A DNA stretch of 64,000 bases from FEN-299 sp963717945 (GTDB lineage: Bacteria; Acidobacteriota; Vicinamibacteria; Vicinamibacterales; Fen-181): assembly GCA_963717945.1 (NCBI GenBank), contig CAVQXT010000007.1:1240001-1304000 (forward strand), written 5' to 3'. Under the pieces are notes generated by a model. That model searched no databases. It was not told where the DNA came from and saw nothing but the letters and a program-made list of their open reading frames with translations. Below, piece after piece: positions 25,590 through 34,050 of this stretch. The translations under genes were made by a program, and so were the position numbers. Position 1 is the stretch's first letter. Each line of letters starts with the position of its first letter.

Positions 25590-26561
25590 TCACACCTTCA
25601 GCACGATCTTGCCGTGCGCGCCGGGGGCCATGACCGCCTCGTGCGCGGCGGGCGCGTCGGCGAGCGCGAACTCGCGGCCCACCACCGGCCGCAGCGTGCC
25701 GGTCCTCAGGCCCGCGCCGAGCGCCGCGTGAATCTCGGCCATCTCGGCCGGCGAGGTGTTGAACAGCGTCATCCCCCGGATGTCGGAGTCCTTGGTCATC
25801 GTCTGGCGAGCGTCGATCTCGATCGTGCCGCGGTTGCCGATGACGATGACCCGTCCCTTGCGGGCGAGCAGCGCCAGGTCGCGGTTGAGATTCACGTTGG
25901 CCAGCATCTCGAGGACGACGTCCACGCCGCGGCCGCCGGTGGCCGCCATGATCTGTTCCAGGTAATCGGCCGCCCGGTGGTTGAACGCGTGGGCGGCGCC
26001 CTGCGCGGTGAGGTGGGCGAGGCCGCGGTCGGTGCCGGCCGTGGCGAGGACCACCAGGCCGGCGGCGCTGGCCAGCTGGATGGCCGCGGTGCCGACGCCG
26101 CCGCTGCCGCCGTGGACGAGGACCGTCTCTCCGGGCCGTGCCTGCGCCCGCTGGAAGAGCGCGCGGTAGGCGGTGCCGTAGGGCACGCCGATCGCGGCGC
26201 CCTGCTCGTAGGACACGCCGTCGGGCAGCGGGTGGACCTGGGCGGGATCGCAGAGCGCCAGCTCCGCGCAGGCGCCGAACGGCCCGGCGACGGTGCCGAC
26301 GATGTAGACGCGCTGGCCGGGCGAGAATGCCGTGACGCCGGCGCCGAGGGCTTTGACCGTCCCGGCCGCGTCGGCTCCAGGCGTGTAGGGGAGCGAGGGC
26401 CTGCGGGCGTAGGCGCCCTTGCGGATGTACGTGTCGACGGGGTTGACGCCGACCGCGCGAATCCGGACGAGCACCTGTCCGGGGCCCGCCTCCGGGTTGG
26501 GCGCCTCCTCGACGCGCATGACCGACGGCTCGCCGAACTCGCGAACGACAATCGCCTTCAC
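25590..26561 (-). CDS. Zinc-independent MDR oxidoreductase, NADPH:quinone reductase-like
   Basis: This 323-residue medium-chain dehydrogenase/reductase has the N-terminal MKAIVVREFGEPSVMRVEE, then VGVNPVDTYIRKG and the nucleotide-binding loop VLVHGGSGGVGTAAIQLA. It ends HEAVMAPGAHGKIVLKV. Zinc ligands of alcohol dehydrogenases are absent. This matches zeta-crystallin/QorA-type enzymes that reduce quinones or enones with NADPH. The start is GTG at 26561 with an excellent GAGGAGG upstream. It is convergent with the SDR gene. Confidence 0.92.
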   Translation of the reverse strand: MKAIVVREFGEPSVMRVEEAPNPEAGPGQVLVRIRAVGVNPVDTYIRKGAYARRPSLPYTPGADAAGTVKALGAGVTAFSPGQRVYIVGTVAGPFGACAELALCDPAQVHPLPDGVSYEQGAAIGVPYGTAYRALFQRAQARPGETVLVHGGSGGVGTAAIQLASAAGLVVLATAGTDRGLAHLTAQGAAHAFNHRAADYLEQIMAATGGRGVDVVLEMLANVNLNRDLALLARKGRVIVIGNRGTIEIDARQTMTKDSDIRGMTLFNTSPAEMAEIHAALGAGLRTGTLRPVVGREFALADAPAAHEAVMAPGAHGKIVLKV

Positions 26562-26714
26562 GGTGCCTCCTCAGCCGGCCCGCGCCGTGTCTGCCGGCAC
26601 GATCGCCCCGCGTCCCGAGCACGGGCGGCGCGAACCCTCCCCATGGTAATGCAGACCGCCCCGGCGGGCGACCGGGGCGCCGGGATTTCGTCGCCGCCCC
26701 GTCCGCGGATTGGC

Positions 26715-26720
26715 TATGAT
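26715..26720 (+). promoter_or_regulatory. Candidate -10 box of the methyltransferase/ArsA group
   Basis: TATGAT lies 65 bp before the ATG at 26785, in the 223-bp gap divergent from the quinone reductase gene. Nothing else is seen in that gap. Confidence 0.4.
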
Positions 26721-26784
26721 CGGCTCGTCGGCATTGACGGCGTGACGCGCGGCGTCCGCCCGGGCCGGCACTGGAGGCACCGAC

Positions 26785-27804
26785 ATGACCCCGGGATCTT
26801 CGGCTCGGCCCCTGTCGCCCGCGCCGATCATGGAACTGGCCACGGCCTTTCAGCGCAGCCGCCCGCTTCTGACCGCGTTCGAGCTCGACCTCTTCACGGC
26901 GCTGGCCTCCGAGGCGCGGACGTCGGACGAGGTCGCCGCCGCCATCGGCGCCGACGCGCGCGCGACCGACCGGCTGATGAACGCCCTGGTCGCCCTCGAG
27001 CTGCTCGAGAAGGAGCAGGGTCGATTCCGGAATTCACCCCAGGCCGAGAAGTTCCTCGTAAAGGGGCGGCCCGACTACCTGGGCGGCCTCGGGCACACCA
27101 ATCACCTCTGGGACACCTGGAGCCAGCTGACCTCGGTCGTCCGCGCGGGCCACCCCGCGGGGCTGGGCAACACGGACCAGCGCGACGCCGAGTGGCTGCG
27201 CCCATTCATCGCGGCGATGCACATGCGGGCCAGGCAGGGCGCCGGACACGTGGTGGGGATGCTCGACCTCGACGGTGTGTCCCGCGTGCTCGACGTCGGC
27301 GGCGGATCGGGGGCCTACGCGATGGCCTTCGTGCGCGCGCGCCGCGGCATCTCGGCGGTCGTGTTCGACCTGCCGAAGGTCGTGCCGCTGACCAGGATGT
27401 ACACCCAGCAGGAGGGGCTGGCCGCCGAGGTGAGCACGGTGGAGGGCAACTACCTGCAGGATCCGCTGGGTGAGGGCTACGACCTCGTGTTCATGTCGGC
27501 CGTGATCCACAGCAACTCCGCGGCCGAGATCCGGCTGCTGTTCGGGAAGGCGGCGCGGGCGCTGAGGCCGGGCGGCCAGCTGGTCGTGCAGGAGTTCCTC
27601 ATCAACGAGGACCGGAGCGGGCCGCTGCAGCCGGCGCTGTTCGCGCTCAACATGCTGGTCGGGACGCCGGCCGGCGACACCTATACGGAGTCGGAAGTGC
27701 GGCAGTGGATGGCCGAGGCCGGCTTCGGCGGGATCCGCCGGCTCGACACGCCGACCGGCACGAACCTGGTGATCGGAAGGATCGAGCCGGCGGGCGGCAG
27801 GTGA
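26785..27804 (+). CDS. SAM-dependent O-methyltransferase (family 2) with winged-helix dimerisation domain
   Basis: This 339-residue protein has an N-terminal helical, winged-helix-like domain (AFELDLFTALASEARTSDEVAAAIGADARATDRLMNALVALELL). The methyltransferase domain has motif I VLDVGGGSGAYAMAF near residues 172-186, FDLPKVVP as motif II, YDLVFMSAVIHSNS and LRPGGQLVVQEFLI. This architecture is that of plant-type and antibiotic O-methyltransferases. The substrate cannot be predicted. TGGAGG precedes the ATG. The following two genes lie close downstream and may be co-transcribed. Confidence 0.9.
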   Translation: MTPGSSARPLSPAPIMELATAFQRSRPLLTAFELDLFTALASEARTSDEVAAAIGADARATDRLMNALVALELLEKEQGRFRNSPQAEKFLVKGRPDYLGGLGHTNHLWDTWSQLTSVVRAGHPAGLGNTDQRDAEWLRPFIAAMHMRARQGAGHVVGMLDLDGVSRVLDVGGGSGAYAMAFVRARRGISAVVFDLPKVVPLTRMYTQQEGLAAEVSTVEGNYLQDPLGEGYDLVFMSAVIHSNSAAEIRLLFGKAARALRPGGQLVVQEFLINEDRSGPLQPALFALNMLVGTPAGDTYTESEVRQWMAEAGFGGIRRLDTPTGTNLVIGRIEPAGGR

Positions 27805-27857
27805 CCGGCGGCGTGCGTGCGCCGGGCCGCGGGGCGGGGCGACGGGACGGGACCGGC

Positions 27858-28121
27858 ATGGAAGTGTCCGAGGTCTGGCGCAACGTCGCGCAGGTGTTCG
27901 AGGGCATGGCGCTCTCCGGCCACCGGCGCCAGCTGCGGTCGGCGGCCATCGAGCTCGAGGACCTCTTTCTCCTGATGTGTTTCATGGACCTGATGGGGCT
28001 GCCGAACCCCGGGGCCCTGTATCTGCTCGACGTGTATCCGTATCTCGTCGAGGAGTTCCACCTGTGGCACCGGCGGATGGGACTGGACCGTTCGCCGCTC
28101 GCCACCTTCTCCTGCTGCTGA
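27858..28121 (+). CDS. cory-CC-star family small protein
   Basis: This 87-residue protein ends in two cysteines right before the stop (ATFSCC), with IELEDLFLLMCFMDLMGLPNPGALYLLDVYPYLVEEFHLWHRRMG in the body. That is the pattern I know as the 'cory-CC-star' family, small proteins found beside ArsA-like ATPases. The central stretch is hydrophobic and may associate with the membrane, which would fit an ArsA/Get3-type targeting partner, but this is inference. An in-frame GTG at 27801, overlapping the upstream stop as GTGA, would add 19 residues. Only 3 bp separate it from the ATPase gene. Confidence 0.8.
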   Translation: MEVSEVWRNVAQVFEGMALSGHRRQLRSAAIELEDLFLLMCFMDLMGLPNPGALYLLDVYPYLVEEFHLWHRRMGLDRSPLATFSCC

Positions 28122-28124
28122 ACC

Positions 28125-29084
28125 GTGCGACATCTCCTCGACCGGCGGGTCCTGTTCTTCGGCGGCAAGGGCGGCGTCGGCAAGACCACTTGCGCGGCCG
28201 CCTTCGCGCTCGCGGCGAGCCGGGAGGGACGCCGCACGCTGCTCGTGTCCACCGACCCGGCCCACTCGACCTCCGACATCCTCGAGACGCCGCTCGGGCC
28301 GGACGAGCGCGAGATTCTCCCCGGGCTCTCCGGCCTCGAGATCGACGCCGCGCGGGAAGCGCGGCGGTACGTGGACGAGGCCAAGACGCGGATGTCCGGG
28401 CTGTTCGGCCCGGCCGTGCTCGCCGAAGCGGCGCGGCAGATCGAATTGACCGTGTCGATGCCGGGCGTGGCGGACCTGGCCGTGTTCGACCGGATGACGG
28501 ACCTGGTGCTCGCGCGCGCCGGCGCCTACGACCTCGTCGTCTTCGACACCGCGCCCACCGGCCACGCGCTGCAGATGCTCAGGTTGCCCGACCTGCTGTC
28601 GTCGTGGGTGGGGGCGCTGACTCGGCGGCGGCGGGAAGGGCTGGAGGCCCGGGCGATCGCGGCAGGGCCCGGCGCGACGGCTTCGCAATCCCCCGACCCG
28701 GTCCTGGGCATCCTGGAGGCGAGGAGCGCGCGCCTCTCCGCGCTGAGGGCCGAGTTCGCGCAGGCGGACCGGGTCGCGTTTGTCCTGGTGCTCATTCCGG
28801 AACGCCTGCCGCTCGAGGAGTCGGTCCGAGCCGCCCACGAGCTCTCGGAGGCCGGGATCGCCATCGGCGGGGTGATCGTGAACCGGGTGCTGCCCGAGGC
28901 GGCGACCGGCGAGTACTTCGAGGCGCGCAAGCGGCAGGAGCGGGTGTACCTCGGCGAGATCGCGCGGCGGATGCCGCCGGCGCCCCGCGTGCAGGTGCCG
29001 CAGCTCGAGTCGGACGTGCACGGGCTCGCCGGCCTCGAACGAGTGCGCGCCTGCCTGGTGGCTGAATCGGTACCGCACGGGTAG
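28125..29084 (+). CDS. ArsA/Get3-family ATPase
   Basis: This 319-residue SIMIBI ATPase has the deviant P-loop GGKGGVGKTTCAAAFALA at residues 13-30, VSTDPAHSTSDIL as switch I (the A-box), and VVFDTAPTGHALQMLRLPDLL as the ArsA signature DTAPTGHxLR. It has a single ATPase domain, unlike two-domain arsenite-pump ArsA. No arsenite transporter or arsR lies nearby, so arsenic export is unlikely. A Get3-like chaperone or scaffold role with the adjacent cory-CC-star protein is more plausible. The start is GTG at 28125. The stop codon TAG is also the start of a TAGAAT -10 box. Confidence 0.9.
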   Translation: MRHLLDRRVLFFGGKGGVGKTTCAAAFALAASREGRRTLLVSTDPAHSTSDILETPLGPDEREILPGLSGLEIDAAREARRYVDEAKTRMSGLFGPAVLAEAARQIELTVSMPGVADLAVFDRMTDLVLARAGAYDLVVFDTAPTGHALQMLRLPDLLSSWVGALTRRRREGLEARAIAAGPGATASQSPDPVLGILEARSARLSALRAEFAQADRVAFVLVLIPERLPLEESVRAAHELSEAGIAIGGVIVNRVLPEAATGEYFEARKRQERVYLGEIARRMPPAPRVQVPQLESDVHGLAGLERVRACLVAESVPHG

Positions 29085-29087
29085 AAT
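29082..29087 (+). promoter_or_regulatory. Candidate -10 box of argR, overlapping the ArsA stop codon
   Basis: TAGAAT begins with the stop codon of the preceding gene and lies 73 bp before the argR ATG. Confidence 0.4.
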
Positions 29088-29159
29088 AGCGGCATCCGCG
29101 CGCGCGGCGGGACGCCGCGACGCGCACGGCCCGGACCGACGCTTGCGCCCGAGGCAGCC

Positions 29160-29612
29160 ATGACGAAGACGCGGCGGCAGACGGTGATCCTCGAACTGGT
29201 CGGCAAAGAGGTCATCACCTCCCAGGACACGCTCCACCGCCGGCTCCGCACGCGCGGGATTGGCGCCACCCAGGCCACCATCTCCCGCGACCTCAAGGAA
29301 CTGGGGCTGGTGAAGCGGGCCGGGGACGGCGCCTACAGCCGCCCGGCGCAGGACGCCGCCAGCCCGGAGACGACGCTCGCCCAGCTGCAGCGCGTCGCGG
29401 TCCGGTCCCTCTCCCGATCCGCCCGCGTCGAACAGCTCGTCGTCCTGCGCACGCCCCCGGGGGAGGCGCAGCACCTGGCGCTGGCGATCGACCGCGCGAC
29501 GCTCGCCGGGGTGGTCGGGACCATCGCGGGCGACGACACGGTGCTGGTCATTGCCGCGGGGCCGAAGCAGGCCGCCGCGTTCCTCGAACAACTCGAAGCG
29601 CTGGCCCGCTGA
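29160..29612 (+). CDS. argR: Arginine repressor ArgR
   Basis: This 150-residue regulator has an N-terminal winged helix with the ArgR signature TQATISRDLKELGLVK (residues 40-55). The C-terminal hexamerisation and arginine-binding domain includes LRTPPGEAQHLALAIDR and VVGTIAGDDTVLVIA, with the conserved GTIAGDDT loop. With arginine bound it represses biosynthesis genes. It lies 131 bp before argG, whose upstream region carries a palindromic ARG-box candidate, so local control of argGH is likely. Confidence 0.95.
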   Translation: MTKTRRQTVILELVGKEVITSQDTLHRRLRTRGIGATQATISRDLKELGLVKRAGDGAYSRPAQDAASPETTLAQLQRVAVRSLSRSARVEQLVVLRTPPGEAQHLALAIDRATLAGVVGTIAGDDTVLVIAAGPKQAAAFLEQLEALAR

Positions 29613-29680
29613 GCGGGTTCGGGCGTGCCCTGGCGGACCCGCCGCAGGCGGGGGTTGCGCGAGCGCCGGCGCGTACGGTA

Positions 29681-29706
29681 TATGTATGCATTGCGATGCA
29701 TAGATA
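29681..29706. promoter_or_regulatory. Candidate ArgR operator (ARG box) before argG
   Basis: The core TATGCAT-TGCG-ATGCATA (29685-29702) is a perfect 7-bp inverted repeat with a 4-bp spacer. Flanking bases extend the symmetry to 26 bp with few mismatches. The 18-bp size and AT-rich arms in very GC-rich DNA fit ARG boxes. It lies 42 bp before the argG ATG and next to argR. Confidence 0.75.
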
Positions 29707-29743
29707 TCCGTGCGCCGGCAACGGCGATCCCGAAGGAGAACCG

Positions 29744-31057
29744 ATGGAACGCATCGTGCTCGCGTACTCCGGCGGACTCGACACGTCCGTCGCCATTCCC
29801 TGGCTGAGGGAGACCTACGGCGCCGAGGTGGTCGCCGCGACGATGGACCTCGGCCAGGGCGAGAACCTCGAGGTCGCGCGGGAGCGGGCGCTGGCCACCG
29901 GGGCGGTGGGCGCCCACGTGATCGACGTTCGCGAGGAGTTCGCCCGCGACTACATCCTGCCGGCCCTCCAGGCCGGCGCGATCTACGAGGACCGGTACCC
30001 CCTCGCGACGGCGCTCGGCCGGCCGCTGATCGCCAAGACGCTCGTCGAGATCGCGCACCGGGAGGGGGCCCGGGCCATCGCCCACGGGTGCACCGGCAAG
30101 GGCAACGACCAGGTGCGGCTCGACGTGTCGGCGCGCGCCCTGGACCCGACCATCAAGGTGCATGCGCCGGCGCGCGTGTGGGGGATGACGCGGAGCGACG
30201 AGATCGAATACGCCCGCGCGCGGAACATCGCGGTGCCGGTGACGAGGGAGACCCTCTACAGCACGGACGAGAACCTGTGGGGCCGGTCGATCGAGTGCGG
30301 CATCCTCGAGGACCCCTGGGAGGAGCCGCCCGAGGACGCCTTCGCGCTGACCCGCTCGGGCGCGGCCTGTCCCGATGGGCCGGCCTACATCGAGATCGCG
30401 TTCCAGTCCGGCGTGCCGATCGAGGTGAACGGCGTCGCGATGCCCCTCACCGAGCTGATTCACAGCGTGGCCACCATTGCCGGCGTCCACGGCGTCGGCC
30501 GGATCGACATGGTCGAGAACCGCCTGGTCGGCATCAAGTCGCGCGAGGTCTACGAGGCGCCCGCGGCGGTGGTGTTGCACGCGGCGCACCGGGAGCTCGA
30601 ATCGCTCGTCGTGCCGCGCGACCTCCTCCGCCTCAAGCGCGAGCTGGGCGTGAAGTACGCGGACCTGGTCTACAACGGCCTCTGGTTCACGCCGATGCGG
30701 CAGGCGATCGACGCCTTCGTGGCGACGATGCAGGCGCAGGTGACCGGGGAGGTGAGGCTGCGGCTGTTCCAGGGGGACTGCCGGGTGGCGGGCCGCCGGT
30801 CGCCGTTTGCGCTCTACGACCACGGGCTTGCGACCTACGAGAAGGGGGACCGGTTCGACCACGCCTCCGCCGAGGGATTCATCAAGCTCTGGGGGCTGCC
30901 GGTGGAGACGGTGGCGCGCCAGGCGGCGCGCCTTCGGGCCGCGAGCCGGATCGCCGCCACCGACACGGCCCCCGGGAGCGAGGTCGCCGACGCGGCGGTC
31001 TCGGCCGCCTCGGGCTACGCGAGGCCCGCGGTGGTGTCCGACTGGGTCGGGCTCTGA
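29744..31057 (+). CDS. argG: Argininosuccinate synthase
   Basis: This 437-residue enzyme condenses citrulline and aspartate with ATP to argininosuccinate. The ATP pyrophosphatase P-loop LAYSGGLDTSV is at residues 6-16. Substrate-binding blocks are AHGCTGKGNDQVRLD, YSTDENLWGRSIECGILEDPWEEPPEDAF and HGVGRIDMVENRLVGIKSREVYEAPA. The length is slightly above the common 400. I chose the ATG at 29744, with GAAGGAG 6 nt upstream, since the family starts at the P-loop strand. argH follows after 2 bp. Confidence 0.96.
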   Translation: MERIVLAYSGGLDTSVAIPWLRETYGAEVVAATMDLGQGENLEVARERALATGAVGAHVIDVREEFARDYILPALQAGAIYEDRYPLATALGRPLIAKTLVEIAHREGARAIAHGCTGKGNDQVRLDVSARALDPTIKVHAPARVWGMTRSDEIEYARARNIAVPVTRETLYSTDENLWGRSIECGILEDPWEEPPEDAFALTRSGAACPDGPAYIEIAFQSGVPIEVNGVAMPLTELIHSVATIAGVHGVGRIDMVENRLVGIKSREVYEAPAAVVLHAAHRELESLVVPRDLLRLKRELGVKYADLVYNGLWFTPMRQAIDAFVATMQAQVTGEVRLRLFQGDCRVAGRRSPFALYDHGLATYEKGDRFDHASAEGFIKLWGLPVETVARQAARLRAASRIAATDTAPGSEVADAAVSAASGYARPAVVSDWVGL

Positions 31058-31059
31058 TC

Positions 31060-32469
31060 ATGGCCAACCTCTGGTCCGGCCGGTTCGCGGGCGAGCCCGA
31101 CCGCGGCACTTTCGAGTTCGGGCGGTCGTTGCCGTTCGACCGGCGCCTGGTCGAGGACGACATCCGCGGCAGCCTGGCGTGGGTGGAGGCCGTCGCGGCC
31201 GCGGGCGCGGTGTCGCCGGCTGACGCCGGGGCGCTCGCCGACGGATTGCGCGGCGTGCTCGACCAGGTGCGCCGCGATCCGTCGTGCGTCGACGGCCCGG
31301 ACGAGGACGTGCACGCCTTCGTCGAGCGGAAGCTGGTCGAGCGCGTGGGTGAGACGGGGAAGCGCCTGCACACCGGACGTTCGCGGAACGAGCAGGTCTC
31401 GGCCGACCTCCGCCTCTACCTGATGCGCCGCGTCCCGGTGCTGCAGGCGGGCGTGGCCGGTCTCGCGGGCGCCCTGGTCGAGCAGGCCCGGCGTGCGGGC
31501 GAGACGCCCATGCCCGCCTACACGCATCTGCGCCGGGCGCAGCCGGTCCTGGTGGCGCATTTCTTTCTCGCGCACGTCGCGGCGCTCCGGCGCGACCACG
31601 AGTACTTCGGCGTGGCCCGCCGCGCGGCCGACTGCCTGCCGCTCGGGTCCGGGGCGGCGGCGGGCACGAGCTATCCGCTGGACGTGACCGCGCTGGCCTC
31701 GCGCCTGGGGTTCTCCCGCGTGGCCGCCAACAGCATCGACGCGTCGTCGGATCGCGACTTCGTGTCGGTGTTCCTGCACGCCTGCGCGCTGGCCATGGTG
31801 CACCTGAGCCGTCTGGCCGAGGACGTGATCGTCTTCACCGCCGAGGAATTCCGCTTCTTCGAGCTCTCCGACGAGGTGGCGACGGGCAGCAGCCTGATGC
31901 CGCAGAAGAAGAACCCCGACCCGCTCGAGCTCGTCCGCGGGAAGGCAGGCCGCGTGATCGGGCGCCACGCGGGCTGGCTGGCCTCGATGAAGGGGCTGCC
32001 GAGCGGCTACAACAAGGACCTCCAGGAGGACAAGGAGGCCGTGTTCGACGCCGAGGCGACGCTCGGCGCGTCGCTCGCGGCGACGCGCGCCGTCGTCTCG
32101 GGCCTGGCGCTCGACGCGGCGCGGGCACGGCGGTGGGCGTCGGGGCTGCTGCTCGCGACCGACGTGGCCGAGTATCTCGTGGCGCGCGGCATGGCGTTCC
32201 GGCAGGCCCACGAAACGGTCGGCGCGATGGTCAGGTGCCTGGTCGCCGACGGGCGCGACTTCGAGTCGCTGTCGCCCGAGGAATGGACGAGGTTCAGCCC
32301 GCTGTTCGGCGCCGACGTGCGGCGCGTCCTTACGCCGGAGGCCGCCGTGGCGGCCCGGCGCACGCCGCAGTCCACCAATCCGGCGGCGGTGGCCGCCGCC
32401 CTTGCCGACGCCGCCGCCTGGCTGGATGAGGCGGCGGGGCCGGGCGGGGACGTGCCGGAACATGCCTAG
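31060..32469 (+). CDS. argH: Argininosuccinate lyase
   Basis: This 469-residue enzyme of the fumarase/aspartase superfamily splits argininosuccinate into arginine and fumarate. Signature blocks are LWSGRF at the start, DEDVHAFVERKLVE, LHTGRSRNEQVSADLRLYL, MPAYTHLRRAQPVLVAHF, and GSSLMPQKKNPDPLEL, the GSSxMPxKxNP loop bearing the catalytic serine. It is in an operon with argG (gap 2 bp), completing the last two steps of arginine synthesis. Confidence 0.97.
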   Translation: MANLWSGRFAGEPDRGTFEFGRSLPFDRRLVEDDIRGSLAWVEAVAAAGAVSPADAGALADGLRGVLDQVRRDPSCVDGPDEDVHAFVERKLVERVGETGKRLHTGRSRNEQVSADLRLYLMRRVPVLQAGVAGLAGALVEQARRAGETPMPAYTHLRRAQPVLVAHFFLAHVAALRRDHEYFGVARRAADCLPLGSGAAAGTSYPLDVTALASRLGFSRVAANSIDASSDRDFVSVFLHACALAMVHLSRLAEDVIVFTAEEFRFFELSDEVATGSSLMPQKKNPDPLELVRGKAGRVIGRHAGWLASMKGLPSGYNKDLQEDKEAVFDAEATLGASLAATRAVVSGLALDAARARRWASGLLLATDVAEYLVARGMAFRQAHETVGAMVRCLVADGRDFESLSPEEWTRFSPLFGADVRRVLTPEAAVAARRTPQSTNPAAVAAALADAAAWLDEAAGPGGDVPEHA

Positions 32470-32534
32470 AGAGGGATAGTTATGCAATGCGCCGGCGGCG
32501 CCGAACCGCCGGGCTCGACGGGCGAGGAGAGATC

Positions 32535-32726
32535 ATGAGCGACCGTCCATCCGCCGTGAACGGCAAGCGGAGCAGCGATTGGGGCACGCGCCGCCAGTGC
32601 CCGGCCTGCGGCCAGTGCCTGTGTTTCGGCTGCCATCCGACCGGCCCGTGCCTCGACGAGACCCACCAACAGGGCGCGACTCGCGCCAGCGATGCGGCCG
32701 AACCGTCGCGCGCCCCGCTGAGATAG
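32535..32726 (+). CDS. Small cysteine-rich protein, unknown
   Basis: The 63-residue product contains CPACGQCLCFGCHPTGPC near residues 22-39, six cysteines in 18 residues, plus a histidine. A zinc ribbon or other metal site is likely. I do not recognise the family. Evidence that it is real is a strong GAGGAGA 4-5 nt before the ATG, high-GC codon use, and a well-placed -10 for the next gene at its stop. It could be missed by automatic callers because of its size. Confidence 0.6.
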   Translation: MSDRPSAVNGKRSSDWGTRRQCPACGQCLCFGCHPTGPCLDETHQQGATRASDAAEPSRAPLR

Positions 32727-32729
32727 AAT
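32724..32729 (+). promoter_or_regulatory. Candidate -10 box of the MFS gene, overlapping a stop codon
   Basis: TAGAAT starts with the TAG stop of the small cysteine-rich gene and lies 60 bp before the MFS ATG. Confidence 0.4.
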
Positions 32730-32788
32730 ACCCGCGCAAGCGGCGGGCGTGCGTCTCCGGCGCCGAGACCGCCCGGGAGTTCACGGCG

Positions 32789-34036
32789 ATGAGTCTACCT
32801 GCCCAGGCACCCGCGTCGGTCCCGCCCGATCGCTTTCCGGTTCGCATCTGGCTCATCGCGCTGGCCGGGTGGACGTTCGACTTCTACGACCTGGTGCTGT
32901 TCGCGTTCCTCCTGCTGCCGATCGGGACGGAGCTTTCGCTCACCCCGGGTCAGGAGGCCACGCTGCTCGGCGTGACACTCGGGGGCTCAGGAGTCGGCGG
33001 GATCATCTTCGGATACCTGTCGGACCGGTTCGGCCGCCGACAGGTCATGACGTGGACGATCCTGCTCTACTCGGTGGGCACCGGCCTCACCGGTTTCTCG
33101 ACAGGATTCTGGACCATCCTGGGCTTCCGGATGCTGACCGGCCTCGGCGTCGGCGGCGAATGGGCCGTGGGCCACGCGCTGCTGGCCGAATCGACGCCGC
33201 AGCGGATGCGCGGCCGGGCGTCGGCGTTGCTGCAGGCCGGCGAACCGATGGGGGTCGGCCTGGCCGCGGTCATGGGTTTCCTGGTCGCGCCGGTCATCGG
33301 GTGGCGGGCGATCTTCTTCGTCTCGGCCGCCTCGGCGCTCGTCGCCTTCGTCGTCCGGACGCACCTGCCGGAATCGCACTTGTGGGAAAGCCAGCGCGAG
33401 GATCGGCTCTCGCCCCTGCAGGCACTGGCGCTCATCGTGAAGCACCGGCTGGTGGGCACGACGCTCAAGGGATTCGTGCTCGGGGTGCTCAAGCTGGGGA
33501 CCTATTGGACCTGCTACACGTGGTTGCCGAAGTTTCTGCAGACCGAGTTCCATCAGCCGATCGGACGGTCGGCGTTGTGGATGCTGACCGCCCAGATGGG
33601 GCAGTTCGCCGGCATGCTGCTTTTCGGGTACCTGGCCGACAAGTTCGGCCGGCGGGTGCTGTTCACGGTTTACTCGGTGGTCACCGCGGCGGCGCTCTAT
33701 CCGCTGGCGTTCCACTGGCAGGCGCTCCTCTTGCACCCGGTGCTCTTCTGGGGGGCGTTCCTCGCGCTCGGTCTCGGGTCGGGGTGCACGGCCGGCTTTG
33801 GCGCGCTGCTGGCGGAGCTGTTTCCGACCGACATCCGGAACTTCACGATGGGCACCGTGTACAACACGGCGCGCGGCGTCCAGTTCGGCGCGCCGTTCGT
33901 CGTGATGTACTTCACCGACCTCTTCGGCCTGGCGGGCGGGCTCGGCGTGCCGTTCGTGCTGGCGCTCGCGACCGCCATCTGGGTCTGGACGCTACCAGAG
34001 ACGCGGCATCGGAATCTGGCGGCCATCGCGGAATGA
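32789..34036 (+). CDS. MFS transporter (metabolite:H+ symporter type)
   Basis: This 415-residue permease has 12 predicted helices. The loop 2-3 motif GYLSDRFGRRQVMTW (A-motif, GxLaDrxGRR) is near residue 74, and its pseudo-repeat GYLADKFGRRVLFT is in the second half. GLGVGGEWAVGHALLAEST is typical of sugar/aromatic acid/sialate symporters (AAHS and SHS groups). The substrate is probably a small organic acid. The ATG at 32789 was chosen where the hydrophobic protein begins; upstream frame content is not protein-like. It is convergent with the hydrogenase operon. Confidence 0.9.
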   Translation: MSLPAQAPASVPPDRFPVRIWLIALAGWTFDFYDLVLFAFLLLPIGTELSLTPGQEATLLGVTLGGSGVGGIIFGYLSDRFGRRQVMTWTILLYSVGTGLTGFSTGFWTILGFRMLTGLGVGGEWAVGHALLAESTPQRMRGRASALLQAGEPMGVGLAAVMGFLVAPVIGWRAIFFVSAASALVAFVVRTHLPESHLWESQREDRLSPLQALALIVKHRLVGTTLKGFVLGVLKLGTYWTCYTWLPKFLQTEFHQPIGRSALWMLTAQMGQFAGMLLFGYLADKFGRRVLFTVYSVVTAAALYPLAFHWQALLLHPVLFWGAFLALGLGSGCTAGFGALLAELFPTDIRNFTMGTVYNTARGVQFGAPFVVMYFTDLFGLAGGLGVPFVLALATAIWVWTLPETRHRNLAAIAE

Positions 34037-34050
34037 CACGAGCGATGGCC

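Noticed and set aside
28125..29084. Arsenite efflux ATPase
   Set aside because: It has a single domain, and no arsB, acr3 or arsR lies nearby; its partner is a cory-CC-star protein.
26785..29084. Secondary-metabolite cluster (O-methyltransferase, ArsA, malonyl-CoA synthetase)
   Set aside because: There is no PKS, NRPS, terpene or RiPP core enzyme; the synthetase gene is 30 kb away.
32481..32490. TATGCAATGC after argH as a second ARG box
   Set aside because: Only one half-site is present and the symmetry of the argG site is missing.
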